This document shows positions 44,470 to 53,518 of a DNA stretch of 64,000 nt, one piece after another; the first letter of the stretch is position 1, and each line of letters opens with the position of its first letter. The position numbers were made by a program, and so were the translations under genes. Under the pieces are notes generated by a model. The model made no database searches and was not told the DNA's origin. It saw only the letters and a list, made by a program, of their open reading frames with translations. The stretch covers positions 1,550,001 to 1,614,000 of the forward strand of contig NZ_AP025481.1 of assembly GCF_024347435.1 (NCBI RefSeq), read 5' to 3'. This DNA is from Vibrio cyclitrophicus. Lineage in GTDB: Bacteria; Pseudomonadota; Gammaproteobacteria; Enterobacterales; Vibrionaceae.

Positions 44470-46506
44470 CTACAGCGAAACAGCACGCTTTATCTCTTCT
44501 AGAACCTCGGCGTTAGCGATTGCTCCGAGGTTTTCTACATCTTTGCCATTCACGACCTGCTTCACTGCCAACTCCACCAATTTACCAGAGCGTGTTTTTG
44601 GCACGTCGCTGATCGCAAAAATCTGGCTTGGTACATGCCTCGGTGAGCAAGAGGATTTGAGTTTACTTTTGATGGCTGTCAGTAAGTTATCATCTAAGCT
44701 CACACCTTGCTGCAGTTGAACGAACAGCCATATTTGCTCATTGCGGTCGATGTCTTTGCCGACTGCTATCGAATCAACAATGCCCTCAATGGTATTCACT
44801 TGCTGGTAGATCTCGGCAGTACCAATTCGCACGCCACCAGGGTTGAGAGTGGTGTCGCCTCGCCCGTAGAACAGGTAGCCACCATGCATGCTCTGTGCGA
44901 CTTCATCACCGTGATGCCACACATTATCAAACCTGTCCCAGTAAGTGCTGTGGTAGCGCCCCCCTGTGTCATTCCAAAAACCAACAGGGAAGTTGGGTAG
45001 GGAGTTTGTACACACGAGTTCGCCACGTTCGTGATTGACCTTGTCACCAGAAGAGTTGAACACCTTGATATCGATTCCAAGCCCTGCCTGTTGGCACTCA
45101 CCGCGATACACAGGCGAGATCGGGTTACCCAATACAAAGCAGCCACAAATATCCGTGCCGCCAGAAATTGAGGCTAAATGCAGGTCTTGTTTGATGTGTT
45201 TGTAAACGTAATCAAACTGCTCTGGGTAAAGCACTGATCCCGTCGAGCACAGTGTTCTCAAATGAGGAAGCGAGTGACTGTCTATTGGCGAGAGTTCGGC
45301 TTTCTCAATCGCCTCTAAATACTTGGCTGAGGTGCCAAACAACGATACATTCGCGCGCTGTGCCAAGTCCCAAAGTACATTGGTTTGCGGATAAACCGGG
45401 TTACCATCAAAGATCACCAAACAAGCCCCGCTGGCGAGCGCAGAGACGTGCCAGTTCCACATCATCCAACCACAAGTGGTGTAGTAGAACATGCGATCGT
45501 GTGGCTTAACATCGCAGTGAAGTTGATGCTCTTTTAGGTGATTGATGGTGGTGCCACCGACAGAATGCACAATACACTTGGGTTTGCCCGTTGTGCCAGA
45601 AGAGTAGAGTACAAACAGTGGTTCATTAAAGTTCACACGAGTAAATCGAAGAGGCTTTGGTTGATAGTGACTAATGATGTTTATCCAACTTTGGATTGAC
45701 ACTCCATGTTTAACTTTGTTCTTCTCCAAATTGCTCTTCTCTAAATCATCACTTGGCTTTAAATAACCGATCTGACACACCTGCTTTAGCTCGGTTAAGT
45801 GTTCGATGATTTCATGGTTCTTGTCCGTCATATCGAACGTTTTGCCATTGAAGGTGTAGCCATCACAGGTGAATAGCACCTTAGGTTTCACTTGGCCAAA
45901 TCGTTCAATCACACTCTCTACGCCAAAGTCGGGAGAGGTCGATGTCCAAATCGCCCCTAAGCTGGTGGTCGCCAACATCGCTATCACGGTTTGCGGTAGA
46001 TAAGGCGTATAAGCAGCAACCACATCACCTTGTTGAACTCTGTTATCAACAAGCCATTGTTGAACGCTAGAGATGCCTTCACTTAGGGTTTGCCATGTAT
46101 AACTCTGTTGTTCGCCACGCTCATTCTCAAACCAAATAGCACGTTCATCCGGTATCTCATGCGCCAAGCGCAGCAAATTTTCGGCGTAGTTTACTTGCGC
46201 ATTCGGAAACCAAACTGCATCGCGATTCGATTTAGGCTGCAGCCAGCGGCTCTCTCCTTGAGTTTTGATGAGCTCTCTTTGTGCGTTATCAATACTGTTC
46301 TGCGAGCCCACCATTCCACAAAACTGCCAAACGTTCTGCCAAAACGACTCGGGATGTTCCACGGACCATTGATGGAAATCCGTGTAGTTTTGTAATTCCC
46401 GTCCGAGTACGCCCTGCTGAGCAAGGCTATCCATGAATTGGGTTAAGTTGGCGTCTGCGATGCGCTGCTCGCTAGGTTGCCAAACTGGCTTATTGCTTTC
46501 GTGCAT
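44470..46506 (-). CDS. aacS: Acetoacetyl-CoA synthetase
   Basis: A 678-residue acyl-CoA synthetase that activates acetoacetate with ATP and CoA. The AMP-binding P-loop VLYSSGTTGKPKCIVHSVGG is near residues 280-300, and the C-terminal RSGKLVELAVK region carries the catalytic lysine. Full length for AacS (about 650-680). It diverges from phhA. In this locus it would consume the acetoacetate released by fumarylacetoacetase and feed it into acetyl-CoA, linking the two halves of the pathway. Confidence 0.93.
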   Translation of the reverse strand: MHESNKPVWQPSEQRIADANLTQFMDSLAQQGVLGRELQNYTDFHQWSVEHPESFWQNVWQFCGMVGSQNSIDNAQRELIKTQGESRWLQPKSNRDAVWFPNAQVNYAENLLRLAHEIPDERAIWFENERGEQQSYTWQTLSEGISSVQQWLVDNRVQQGDVVAAYTPYLPQTVIAMLATTSLGAIWTSTSPDFGVESVIERFGQVKPKVLFTCDGYTFNGKTFDMTDKNHEIIEHLTELKQVCQIGYLKPSDDLEKSNLEKNKVKHGVSIQSWINIISHYQPKPLRFTRVNFNEPLFVLYSSGTTGKPKCIVHSVGGTTINHLKEHQLHCDVKPHDRMFYYTTCGWMMWNWHVSALASGACLVIFDGNPVYPQTNVLWDLAQRANVSLFGTSAKYLEAIEKAELSPIDSHSLPHLRTLCSTGSVLYPEQFDYVYKHIKQDLHLASISGGTDICGCFVLGNPISPVYRGECQQAGLGIDIKVFNSSGDKVNHERGELVCTNSLPNFPVGFWNDTGGRYHSTYWDRFDNVWHHGDEVAQSMHGGYLFYGRGDTTLNPGGVRIGTAEIYQQVNTIEGIVDSIAVGKDIDRNEQIWLFVQLQQGVSLDDNLLTAIKSKLKSSCSPRHVPSQIFAISDVPKTRSGKLVELAVKQVVNGKDVENLGAIANAEVLEEIKRAVSL

Positions 46507-46599
46507 TCCTTTGCCTTTAACAAAAAGTTAACGTTTTCAGTCTGGTATTTAGGTTTTACAAAGTCAAAAGATCAGCAAAATAAGGGGTTGTCGGAATTG

Positions 46600-46617
46600 T
46601 GTAAATAAAATGTTACA
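46600..46617. promoter_or_regulatory. TyrR/PhhR box between aacS and phhA
   Basis: TGTAAA-N6-GTTACA matches the TyrR consensus TGTAAA-N6-TTTACA at 11 of 12 fixed positions. It lies 89 bp before phhA and 94 bp from the aacS start codon, so it could control both genes. Confidence 0.72.
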
Positions 46618-46705
46618 CGATCGCCTATTTCGAAAAGTCGCGCAAATTGGCGGATATAACGAGTGGAGATAGGCTTAAAGTGAGACATTCGAAAGGAGGT
46701 GTGTA

Positions 46706-47500
46706 ATGACTCAATATCATTCTAAGCCCGTGAGCCAAGAGGGATGGGTTGAGTGGAGCCTCGAAGAAGACGCTATTTGGCACGACTTGGTAAAAAGGCA
46801 ACTGGACGTCATTAATGACTGTGCATGCGATGCTTATTTGCATGGCTTGACCCTGCTGGATCTGCCATTAGACAGAGTTCCCCAGCTTCCAGAAATAAAT
46901 AAAGTTCTAATTAAAACAACAGGTTGGCAGGCTCAGCCTGTGCCTGCGTTGATCGATTTCGACCGTTTCTTTGATTTGCTCGCCAATAAGAAATTCCCAG
47001 TCGCGACATTTCTGAGAACGCGAGACGAGTTCGATTACTTACAAGAGCCCGATTTCTTCCATGAAATTTTCGGACACTGTGCCATGCTCACCAATATCGA
47101 TTTTGCGACATTCACTGAGCATTACGGAAAACTAGGCCAAGCAGCAACACCTAAACAGCGCGCCTATCTTGCCCGTTTGTATTGGTTTACGGTCGAGTTC
47201 GGTTTAGTAAAAGAAGGCGATAGGCTGAAAATCTATGGCGGCGGCATTCTTTCGTCTCCGGCGGAAACCATGTATGCGCTGGGAGCGGATTTGGCCGTTC
47301 GTGAGCGGTTTGATCTGCAAACCGTATTAAGAACACCTTATCGTATCGATATTATACAACCGAAATATTATGTGATTGATAAGCTGTCTGAACTCTTCAA
47401 AATCAGCCAGGAAAACCTATTGCAGCAAGCTGATCTAGCGATAGATGAGGGATTATTACCACCACTTTTTGAACCTAAGGAACCAACACATGTTGAATGA
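46706..47500 (+). CDS. phhA: Phenylalanine 4-monooxygenase
   Basis: A 264-residue pterin-dependent iron hydroxylase converting phenylalanine to tyrosine. The iron ligands are His119 and His124 ([11 protein letters not shown]) and Glu164 (FTVEFG). The length is the short bacterial form. AAAGGAGG precedes the ATG. The stop overlaps the phhB start. A TyrR-type box lies upstream. Confidence 0.95.
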   Translation: MTQYHSKPVSQEGWVEWSLEEDAIWHDLVKRQLDVINDCACDAYLHGLTLLDLPLDRVPQLPEINKVLIKTTGWQAQPVPALIDFDRFFDLLANKKFPVATFLRTRDEFDYLQEPDFFHEIFGHCAMLTNIDFATFTEHYGKLGQAATPKQRAYLARLYWFTVEFGLVKEGDRLKIYGGGILSSPAETMYALGADLAVRERFDLQTVLRTPYRIDIIQPKYYVIDKLSELFKISQENLLQQADLAIDEGLLPPLFEPKEPTHVE

Positions 47501-47828
47501 ACAAAAATGCGAAGCCTGCAGTATCGACGCGATTGCCCTAAGTAAAGACGAACAAAAGTCTTTACTGTTGGAGTTGTCTGATTGGCAGATCATCGAAAGA
47601 GACGGTACCCCACAGCTTGAGAAGGTGTTCAAGTTTAAGAACTACAAACAAGCATGGGCATTCAGCAATAAAGTGTCGGAGTTGGCAGAAGAAGAATTCC
47701 ATCACCCTTCGATCTTATTGGAGTGGGGCAAAGTCACTGTTACTTGGTGGAGCCACTCAATCAAAGGCCTGCACAAGAATGATTTCATCTGCGCCTCACG
47801 CTGTGATGTGCTTGCTGTGAGTGAATAG
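47490..47828 (+). CDS. phhB: Pterin-4a-carbinolamine dehydratase
   Basis: A 112-residue dehydratase that recycles the pterin cofactor of PhhA. The active-site signature EEFHHPS is near residues 70-76. The start at 47490 overlaps the end of phhA by 11 bases and follows AAGGAA; the frame extends further upstream inside phhA. It is paired with phhA, as in other gamma-proteobacteria. A long hairpin follows the stop. Confidence 0.93.
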   Translation: MLNEQKCEACSIDAIALSKDEQKSLLLELSDWQIIERDGTPQLEKVFKFKNYKQAWAFSNKVSELAEEEFHHPSILLEWGKVTVTWWSHSIKGLHKNDFICASRCDVLAVSE

Positions 47829-47878
47829 TATTTTGGGTTAGGGGTTACTCTTGCAACCTTATGTGGTGTTATTACCTC

Positions 47879-47909
47879 ATTATTCGGCTCATAAGGTGAG
47901 CTGAATAAT
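47879..47909 (+). other. Long stem-loop downstream of phhB
   Basis: ATTATTCGGCTCA (47879-47891), loop TAAGG, TGAGCTGAATAAT (47897-47909): 13-bp arms with a single G-U wobble. No U tract follows. Candidate 3' stabiliser, attenuator or weak terminator. Confidence 0.6.
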
Positions 47910-48102
47910 CACCTCATGGTATGAGTTGAATAAGCGATACTTTCGTATCATAGGGCGTAACTTCTCCCAAACTAGGTTGACCTGCATCAGTGACTTGCCG
48001 CTTTCTCGTCCTACAACCCCCACTATTGCTCATAGTATTGGTTTTATGAGGCTGCTCTATGATATATTTCTCGGCCAAGTGTATTACAGACGAAGGCTAA
48101 TA

Positions 48103-48312
48103 ATGTCTATCAACCTTTCACTCCTTCCACCCAGCGAGAAAAATAAAATCGAACTGGATAAGCAGGCATCGTTTCTTGTATGGAAACTGAAGCAAGCGAA
48201 ATGTGGCCCTGAAGCCATTGTTGAAGAAGCAATGAAGCTAGGTGATCCAGAAGAAAAGGCTTGGTTTGAACAGTCTGTAGAAAAATACAAACGGGTAATG
48301 GGTGTCGCATAA
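48103..48312 (+). CDS. Small conserved protein (DUF3283 type)
   Basis: A 69-residue protein, MSINLSLLPPSEKNK to EKYKRVMGVA. Predicted all-helical (FLVWKLKQAKCG, IVEEAMKLG, EKAWFEQSVEKYK), soluble, with no signal peptide. I think it belongs to the Vibrio-specific DUF3283 family, but this is from memory. The start at 48103 follows GAAGGC; the frame is open back to 47926 without signals. It lies 96 bp before the YebC-family gene. Confidence 0.75.
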   Translation: MSINLSLLPPSEKNKIELDKQASFLVWKLKQAKCGPEAIVEEAMKLGDPEEKAWFEQSVEKYKRVMGVA

Positions 48313-48408
48313 ACGCAGACAAACCTTACCCAGCAAAGCTGTAGAATTGAAATGACACAGTAATTTGCTAGAATTTGCTCCGTTAACTGAATCAGAGAGA
48401 AGATCCCG

Positions 48409-49125
48409 ATGGGAAGAAGTTTTGAAGTGCGCAAGGCCTCAATGGCGAAAACTGCAGGCGCAAAAATTAAAGTTTATTCTAAATACGGTAAAGAGATTTA
48501 CGTACTGGCTAAGAACGGTAGCTCTGACCCAGACATGAACCTACCTCTTAAGCACCTGATTGCTAAAGCGAAAAAAGACCAAGTACCAGCTCACGTTATC
48601 GAAAAAGCGATCGACAAAGCTAACGGCGGCGGCGGTGAAGACTTCCAACCAGCTCGTTACGAAGGTTTTGGCCCAGGTGGCACAAGCGTAATCGTTGACT
48701 GTCTAACAGACAATGGCAACCGTACTTTCCAAGACGTTCGCCAATGTTTCGTTAAGACTGGCGCGAAAATCGGTGTTGAAGGTACGGTTTCTCACATGTT
48801 CGCTCACCAAGCTGTATTCCAGTTTAAAGGCGAAGATGACGAGATCATTCTAGAAACGCTAATGATGGAAGACGTAGACGTGACTGACGTTGAGCTAGAA
48901 GACGGTGTTATCACTGTATTCGCTCCAACGACAGAGTTCTTCAAAACGAAGACTGCACTAAACACTGCGTTCCCAGAGCTAACTCTAGACGTTGAGGAAA
49001 TCACTTTCGTTCCTCAAACGACTACGCCAGTTGCTGAAGAAGATTCTGAGAAGTTCCAGAAGTTCTTAGACATGCTTGACGACTGTGATGACGTTCAGCA
49101 GGTTTACCACAACGCTGAGCTGTAA
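48409..49125 (+). CDS. YebC/PmpR-family protein (YeeN-like)
   Basis: A 238-residue protein of the YebC family ([19 protein letters not shown] start, [30 protein letters not shown]). Members are DNA-binding regulators or translation factors for polyproline stretches. It resembles YeeN, the E. coli paralogue of YebC, and has the three-domain family layout. A single-gene unit with a strong terminator after it. Confidence 0.93.
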   Translation: MGRSFEVRKASMAKTAGAKIKVYSKYGKEIYVLAKNGSSDPDMNLPLKHLIAKAKKDQVPAHVIEKAIDKANGGGGEDFQPARYEGFGPGGTSVIVDCLTDNGNRTFQDVRQCFVKTGAKIGVEGTVSHMFAHQAVFQFKGEDDEIILETLMMEDVDVTDVELEDGVITVFAPTTEFFKTKTALNTAFPELTLDVEEITFVPQTTTPVAEEDSEKFQKFLDMLDDCDDVQQVYHNAEL

Positions 49126-49149
49126 TCTTTACAGTAACAACAGTTATTA

Positions 49150-49178
49150 AAAAACCGAGCCTAGTGCTCGGTTTTTTT
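49150..49178 (+). terminator. Terminator after the YebC-family gene
   Basis: AAAAACCGAGC (49150-49160), loop CTAGT, GCTCGGTTTTT (49166-49176), T run continuing. Confidence 0.9.
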
Positions 49179-49262
49179 ATGCCGTTTATTCAGAGATAGA
49201 AGAACTTAAAAGTGTGACTCTGGATGTTGGCTGTTTTCTTTGTTTTTGCTTGCAGGCCGAGA

Positions 49263-49330
49263 TTGATCGTTGTTTTCATTTCCCGTATTTGTTCGAAACT
49301 ACCGGACGAATTTCCCTTGATCATCGTTCC
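49263..49330. repeat. RctB-type repeat cluster away from the origin
   Basis: In order: TTGATC (49263), TTCGAAA (49292), ACCGGA (49301) and TTGATCATCGTT (49317-49328) continuing to ATCGTTCC. The same blocks occur in the same order in the origin control region at 3254, 3274, 3288 and 3313. A candidate distal RctB-binding locus; inference. Confidence 0.45.
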
Positions 49331-49367
49331 ATATTGGCGACATGATCGACCTAGTTGAGTAACCCAT

Positions 49368-49646
49368 TTAGTTCATCATTTCCGGTGAAGTTGAAGTTTC
49401 AGGTAATGGGGTCGGCATCGTTTTAGCTTTTGGCTTGCAAATCCATGCTGCGAATTTTCGAATCAATGGCAGTACGGTTAGGTTGAGCGTGAATGCGCAA
49501 GGCCAAGCAATAAAGAAGCTTTGCAGCCAAATCGACGGCCATTCGTGGCTGAATCCCATTTTATAACCTGAGATAACTCCAGACATAATCGTTGCCATGG
49601 TCAGGGAAGACAAAAGGGCGGTGACCCAAAATTGTTTATTGTTCAT
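49368..49646 (-). CDS. DUF2798 family small membrane protein
   Basis: A 92-residue protein with two hydrophobic helices (about 8-28 and 40-62) separated by a short loop (GFSHEWPSIWL) and a Pro/Thr-rich C-terminus. The pattern fits DUF2798, two-helix inner-membrane proteins of unknown function. It diverges from the LysR gene at 49732 with an 85-bp promoter region, so it may be a LysR target. Confidence 0.78.
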   Translation of the reverse strand: MNNKQFWVTALLSSLTMATIMSGVISGYKMGFSHEWPSIWLQSFFIAWPCAFTLNLTVLPLIRKFAAWICKPKAKTMPTPLPETSTSPEMMN

Positions 49647-49731
49647 GGTATGTTTCTCCCGTGATTTTCTGTTGTTGATGAGATAAGGTTACATATATCC
49701 ATTAATGAGAAAAATAGGCACATATAGAAGT

Positions 49732-50631
49732 ATGAATTCCATATTTGGAAACATTGATGATCTGTTCTTATTCTGCGCAGTGGTTGAAGAGGGGTCTTTG
49801 CTTTCAGCATCGAAACGTCTGCAATTGCCTGTGTCGACCATGTCGCGTCGGTTAACCGCCTTGGAAGAGCGCTTGAGCATCCGCCTTCTGGAAAAGAAAG
49901 GACGAGAGCTGGTGGCCACCAAAGACGGTGAGGCGGCCTTTGCAGCGCTGAGCAGTGGTATGGAATCTTTGCATCAAGGGTTTAGTAGCCTGCTTGAAGA
50001 GCGCGATGCGATTCAAGGCAAGATAAAGCTCGCGGTGCCTCATAACTTCTATAGTGGTTTTCTTCGGCCAACGGTTGAGCAATACCTCACTCAGTATCCG
50101 AACGTGCAGCTCAATCTCATTTTGAGTCAGCAGCAAGTAGTGCCTGAAACCGATCGTGACTTGTTGATCACGTTTAAAATTTCCGACATGGACGGCATGA
50201 TTGCTCGACCACTGTTTAAGGCCAAGCATGGCTTTTTTGCGAGCCAAGAATATTTAGATTCTCGTGAAGAGATTAAAAATCCAGACGATCTCGAGCATCA
50301 AGAGTGGATTAATGTCGATGATGTGTTTGATATACCGCTCTACAAATCCGATCGCTTAGAGCAGATGGTGACGATTAAACCCAAGTTCATCGTTAATGAT
50401 ATTTATGCCGTTGCGGCCGCAGCGCAAAAGGGGTTGGGTATCGCCTCACTGCCTTTTCGCCATGTTTCTCCAAAAATGAATCTGATTCAAGTGCTGCCTG
50501 AGTATCATCGGGGTGATCGCCAAGCGTATTTAGTGTACAAAGAAAGAAAATATCAGCCGAAGGCTTTGACTTTGCTTATCGACACGTTGATTGAGAGCGT
50601 TCAGTCATTCCATCACGATGAGCTGAGTTAA
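49732..50631 (+). CDS. LysR-family regulator
   Basis: A 299-residue LysR protein: helix-turn-helix 1-60 (LLSASKRLQLPVSTMSRRLTALEERLSIRLLEKKG), effector domain 85-290. An in-frame ATG at 49705 would add nine residues; 49732 (MNSIFGNIDDLFLF) gives the usual spacing to the DNA-binding helix, though neither has a strong ribosome-binding site. It is followed 17 bp later by a dehydrogenase gene, probably in one operon. Confidence 0.88.
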   Translation: MNSIFGNIDDLFLFCAVVEEGSLLSASKRLQLPVSTMSRRLTALEERLSIRLLEKKGRELVATKDGEAAFAALSSGMESLHQGFSSLLEERDAIQGKIKLAVPHNFYSGFLRPTVEQYLTQYPNVQLNLILSQQQVVPETDRDLLITFKISDMDGMIARPLFKAKHGFFASQEYLDSREEIKNPDDLEHQEWINVDDVFDIPLYKSDRLEQMVTIKPKFIVNDIYAVAAAAQKGLGIASLPFRHVSPKMNLIQVLPEYHRGDRQAYLVYKERKYQPKALTLLIDTLIESVQSFHHDELS

Positions 50632-50648
50632 ATAAAAAGGAGTAAGAA

Positions 50649-51524
50649 ATGAAAGTAAGTTTTATCGGGCTAGGCGTAATGGGGTTCCCAATGGCAGGCC
50701 ACCTAGTCAAAGCCGGTTTTGAAGTGACGGTATTTAACCGCACTCACAGCAAAGCATTAGACTGGGCTAATAAACACCAAGGTAAAGCTGCTGAGAGCGT
50801 GGCTGAATGTGTAGCCGAAGCTGACGTAGTATTGGTTTGTGTCGGCAACGACGACGATGTGCGCAGCATGACGACCAGTGAAACAGGCGCTCTGGCCGCA
50901 ATGAAGCCAAACGCGATTCTTGTTGATCACACCACAACGTCTGCGGTTCTGTCTGAAGAGCTTGAAGTGGCAGCGAAGAAAGCGGGTGTTCGCTTTATGG
51001 ATGCACCAGTGTCTGGTGGCCAAGCGGGCGCAGAAAACGGCGTATTAACCATCATGTGTGGTGGCGAACAAGAGCTATTCAACGACCTTCAACCTGTATT
51101 TGAAGCTTACGGTAAGTCGTCAGTTCTAATGGGCAAAGTCGGCCAAGGCCAACGCGCGAAAATGGTCAATCAGATTTGCATTGCAGGTGTATTGAACGGC
51201 CTATCTGAGGGCTTGGTACTTGCAGAGAAATCAGGTTTGGATATCCCAACATTGGTTGATTGCCTTAAAAACGGCGCAGCTGGTTCATGGCAGATGGAAA
51301 ACCGAGCAACCACAATGGCGCAAGACAAGTTCGATTTCGGTTTCGCCATTGATTGGATGATCAAAGACTTAGGTTTCTGCCTAGATGAAGCAGAGCGTCA
51401 AGGTATCCAATTGCCATTGACGGAAAAGACCAACAACGCATACAAGGCATTGTCTGCTGAAGGACAAGGCCGCATGGATACGTCAGTATTGATGAAAGCT
51501 GTCGTTGAAGAGACGAAGAAGTAG
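50649..51524 (+). CDS. 3-hydroxyisobutyrate dehydrogenase-family oxidoreductase
   Basis: A 291-residue beta-hydroxyacid dehydrogenase. The N-terminal Rossmann motif GLGVMGFPMAGHL is at residues 7-19, the family signature DAPVSGGQAGAENGVLTIM is near residue 120, and the catalytic Lys is in GQRAKMVNQI (about 170). Members oxidise 3-hydroxyisobutyrate, tartronate semialdehyde or similar. The AAAAGGAG ribosome-binding site is strong. Substrate is not determined. Confidence 0.92.
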   Translation: MKVSFIGLGVMGFPMAGHLVKAGFEVTVFNRTHSKALDWANKHQGKAAESVAECVAEADVVLVCVGNDDDVRSMTTSETGALAAMKPNAILVDHTTTSAVLSEELEVAAKKAGVRFMDAPVSGGQAGAENGVLTIMCGGEQELFNDLQPVFEAYGKSSVLMGKVGQGQRAKMVNQICIAGVLNGLSEGLVLAEKSGLDIPTLVDCLKNGAAGSWQMENRATTMAQDKFDFGFAIDWMIKDLGFCLDEAERQGIQLPLTEKTNNAYKALSAEGQGRMDTSVLMKAVVEETKK

Positions 51525-51579
51525 AAGAAACAAAGAAATTGTCCCAGCGAATAAGCAGTAAAGCTTCGTTTAGATAATT

Positions 51580-51609
51580 AAAAATAGCCGCTGATTAGCG
51601 GCTATTTTT
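51580..51609 (+). terminator. Terminator after the dehydrogenase gene
   Basis: AAAAATAGCCGCT (51580-51592), loop GATT, AGCGGCTATTTTT (51597-51609). Confidence 0.92.
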
Positions 51610-51793
51610 GTTTGTGTGAACTTAGGAATGCAGTGAAAGCGTTGGTTCTGAAACTCACCATCGAACAAAACCTTGTCACAAATCTCATATCTTAAGGTGA
51701 GCTCGGAGCATTTCCGAGAATGTAAAAACTTTTCCCCCTACAAAGTCATGTCTAATTTTACTCATCCCCCTAAAAATTGTTCCCGACGCCTTC

Positions 51794-51812
51794 TGATGGA
51801 TGGAGTCCATCG
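51794..51812. promoter_or_regulatory. GATGG-N7-CCATC palindrome, copy 1 (before M20 peptidase gene)
   Basis: TGATGG (51794-51799), 7 bases, CCATCG (51807-51812), followed by CTAGAG. TGG-N7-CCA gives the T-N11-A geometry of LysR operators. It lies 92 bp before the peptidase start. Two related copies lie at 54243 and 57198. Confidence 0.6.
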
Positions 51813-51903
51813 CTAGAGATTGGTTTGGCCTGTATTGTTCGTTAATAATTACCGCATAAACCAAAACACAGATTTACTCTCTACCTAATTAAGGCTTCAA
51901 ATC

Positions 51904-53424
51904 ATGACAAAACCATCAAAACTCTTTACCAGTATCGCTTCTGCTTTGGCATTGACCGCTAGTGTTTCAGTATGGGCTGATGAGCAAGATTTTAGTTCGA
52001 TGCAAATGCAAGGCGTCGAAAAAGTGGATATTCAAGTTGATATAGAAGGTGCTGCGCAACGCTTATCGCAAGCGGTTCAGTTTCAAACTATCTCTAACCA
52101 AGATCGCAGTGATTTTGATGAGCAGGCTTTTCGTGACTATCATCAATTTCTTGAAGAATCGTACCCATTAGTGCACAAAACACTCAAGCGAGAAGAAGTC
52201 GGTGACCCGCGCCCTTTCAGCTTGATTTACACGTGGGAAGGTAAAGATCCATCACTTGCTCCCGCTATTTTTATGGCGCACCAAGATGTAGTACCAATTG
52301 CAGAAGAGTCTCGTGATGAGTGGAAAGAAGAGCCGTTTTCAGGCGCGATTAAGGACGGTTATATCTGGGGTCGTGGCTCATTAGATGACAAAAACCAACT
52401 TCAGGCGCTGTTAGAAGCTACTGAGATGAAGCTAAAAGAAGGTTTCCAGCCTGAACGTACCATTTTGTTTGTATTCGGCCACGACGAAGAAGTGGGTGGG
52501 CCAGAAGGTGCCAAGCACGCGGCTGATATCATTGAGCAACGTTATGAGAAAATTGCGTTTGTTATGGATGAATCTGCTCCTCTTGTCCCAGGTATATTTC
52601 CTGGCATCCGTGAAAACACGGCATTAATCGGCATTGCTCAAAAAGGGTTCGTTAGTCTAGAGATTGCTATCAATGGTGTTGGTGGTCACTCATCACAACC
52701 GGGAGAAGAATCGAATATTGTCGCGTTAGCAAAAGCAGTTGAGAAAGTTGAAGCAGCGCAATTCCCTTACAAAATTCATGATGCGGTGAGATACCAATAT
52801 CGATACATGGGGCCGGAACTCCCAGAAGCGCAGCAACCACTGTACAAAGCCGTAGCCTATGGCGAAAACGACACGGTGACGGACTTAGAGAAAAAATTTA
52901 TTGATGTGATGTCTAAAAATGAGGTTACTCGCGCCATGCTTCATACTACAACGGCGGTTACTATGTTTAATGCTGGTATTAAAGACAACGTATTACCGCC
53001 AGCAGCTACTGCAGTTGTAAACTTTAGACCGATGCCGGGTGACACTCCTGAGGTGATTATCGAACATGTGAAGAAAGCGATCGGCGATGAAAGAATGACC
53101 ATTCGTGATATCTCAGCATCAACGCCTGCAACCAATGTTGCGGATCCTAGTGGTCCCGGTTATGCCATGTTAGAGAAAACGATTCGCCAAACTTGGGGTA
53201 ATGATCTGATTGTTTCACCGTTCTTTGTTATTGGTGGTTCAGACTCTAAACACTTCCAAGCGCGAGATTTTGCCCCTGATGTATATACAATGACGGCGAT
53301 ACAATTAGAAAGCGTAAAAGAATTCGAAGGCTTCCACGGCGTGAACGAACGTATCTTAGTTGAAGAATACGGTCGCTCTATTGGGTTCTTCTACCAACTA
53401 ATGGATAACCTCGAAAGTTTGTAA
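51904..53424 (+). CDS. Secreted M20-family zinc carboxypeptidase
   Basis: A 506-residue exported metallopeptidase (carboxypeptidase S/YscS type). A Sec signal peptide at about 1-25 ends ...SVSVWA. The dizinc site is visible: MAHQDVVP, GRGSLDDK, GHDEEVGG (acidic pair), VMDESAP and GGSDSKHF. A lid domain (GGHSSQPGEESN) interrupts the catalytic domain. It should release C-terminal residues or cleave N-acyl amino acids in the periplasm. It is followed 94 bp later by a DUF3299 gene and has a LysR-type palindrome in its promoter. Confidence 0.9.
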   Translation: MTKPSKLFTSIASALALTASVSVWADEQDFSSMQMQGVEKVDIQVDIEGAAQRLSQAVQFQTISNQDRSDFDEQAFRDYHQFLEESYPLVHKTLKREEVGDPRPFSLIYTWEGKDPSLAPAIFMAHQDVVPIAEESRDEWKEEPFSGAIKDGYIWGRGSLDDKNQLQALLEATEMKLKEGFQPERTILFVFGHDEEVGGPEGAKHAADIIEQRYEKIAFVMDESAPLVPGIFPGIRENTALIGIAQKGFVSLEIAINGVGGHSSQPGEESNIVALAKAVEKVEAAQFPYKIHDAVRYQYRYMGPELPEAQQPLYKAVAYGENDTVTDLEKKFIDVMSKNEVTRAMLHTTTAVTMFNAGIKDNVLPPAATAVVNFRPMPGDTPEVIIEHVKKAIGDERMTIRDISASTPATNVADPSGPGYAMLEKTIRQTWGNDLIVSPFFVIGGSDSKHFQARDFAPDVYTMTAIQLESVKEFEGFHGVNERILVEEYGRSIGFFYQLMDNLESL

Positions 53425-53518
53425 TTTAAATATTATTGACTCATATAAAACGAGACGATGGCTAAGATTTTCTTAGCCATTTTTTCATTAGCCCTTGTTC
53501 TAATAAGAAAATATTGAC

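Larger units (their letters stand above)
51525..51903. other. Intergenic region before the M20 peptidase gene
   Basis: It contains a terminator at 51580-51609, an inverted repeat CTCGGA-N5-TCCGAG at 51702-51718, and the shared LysR-type palindrome at 51794-51812. The 11-mer GGTGAGCTCGG at 51696 also occurs at 57244. Confidence 0.55.
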
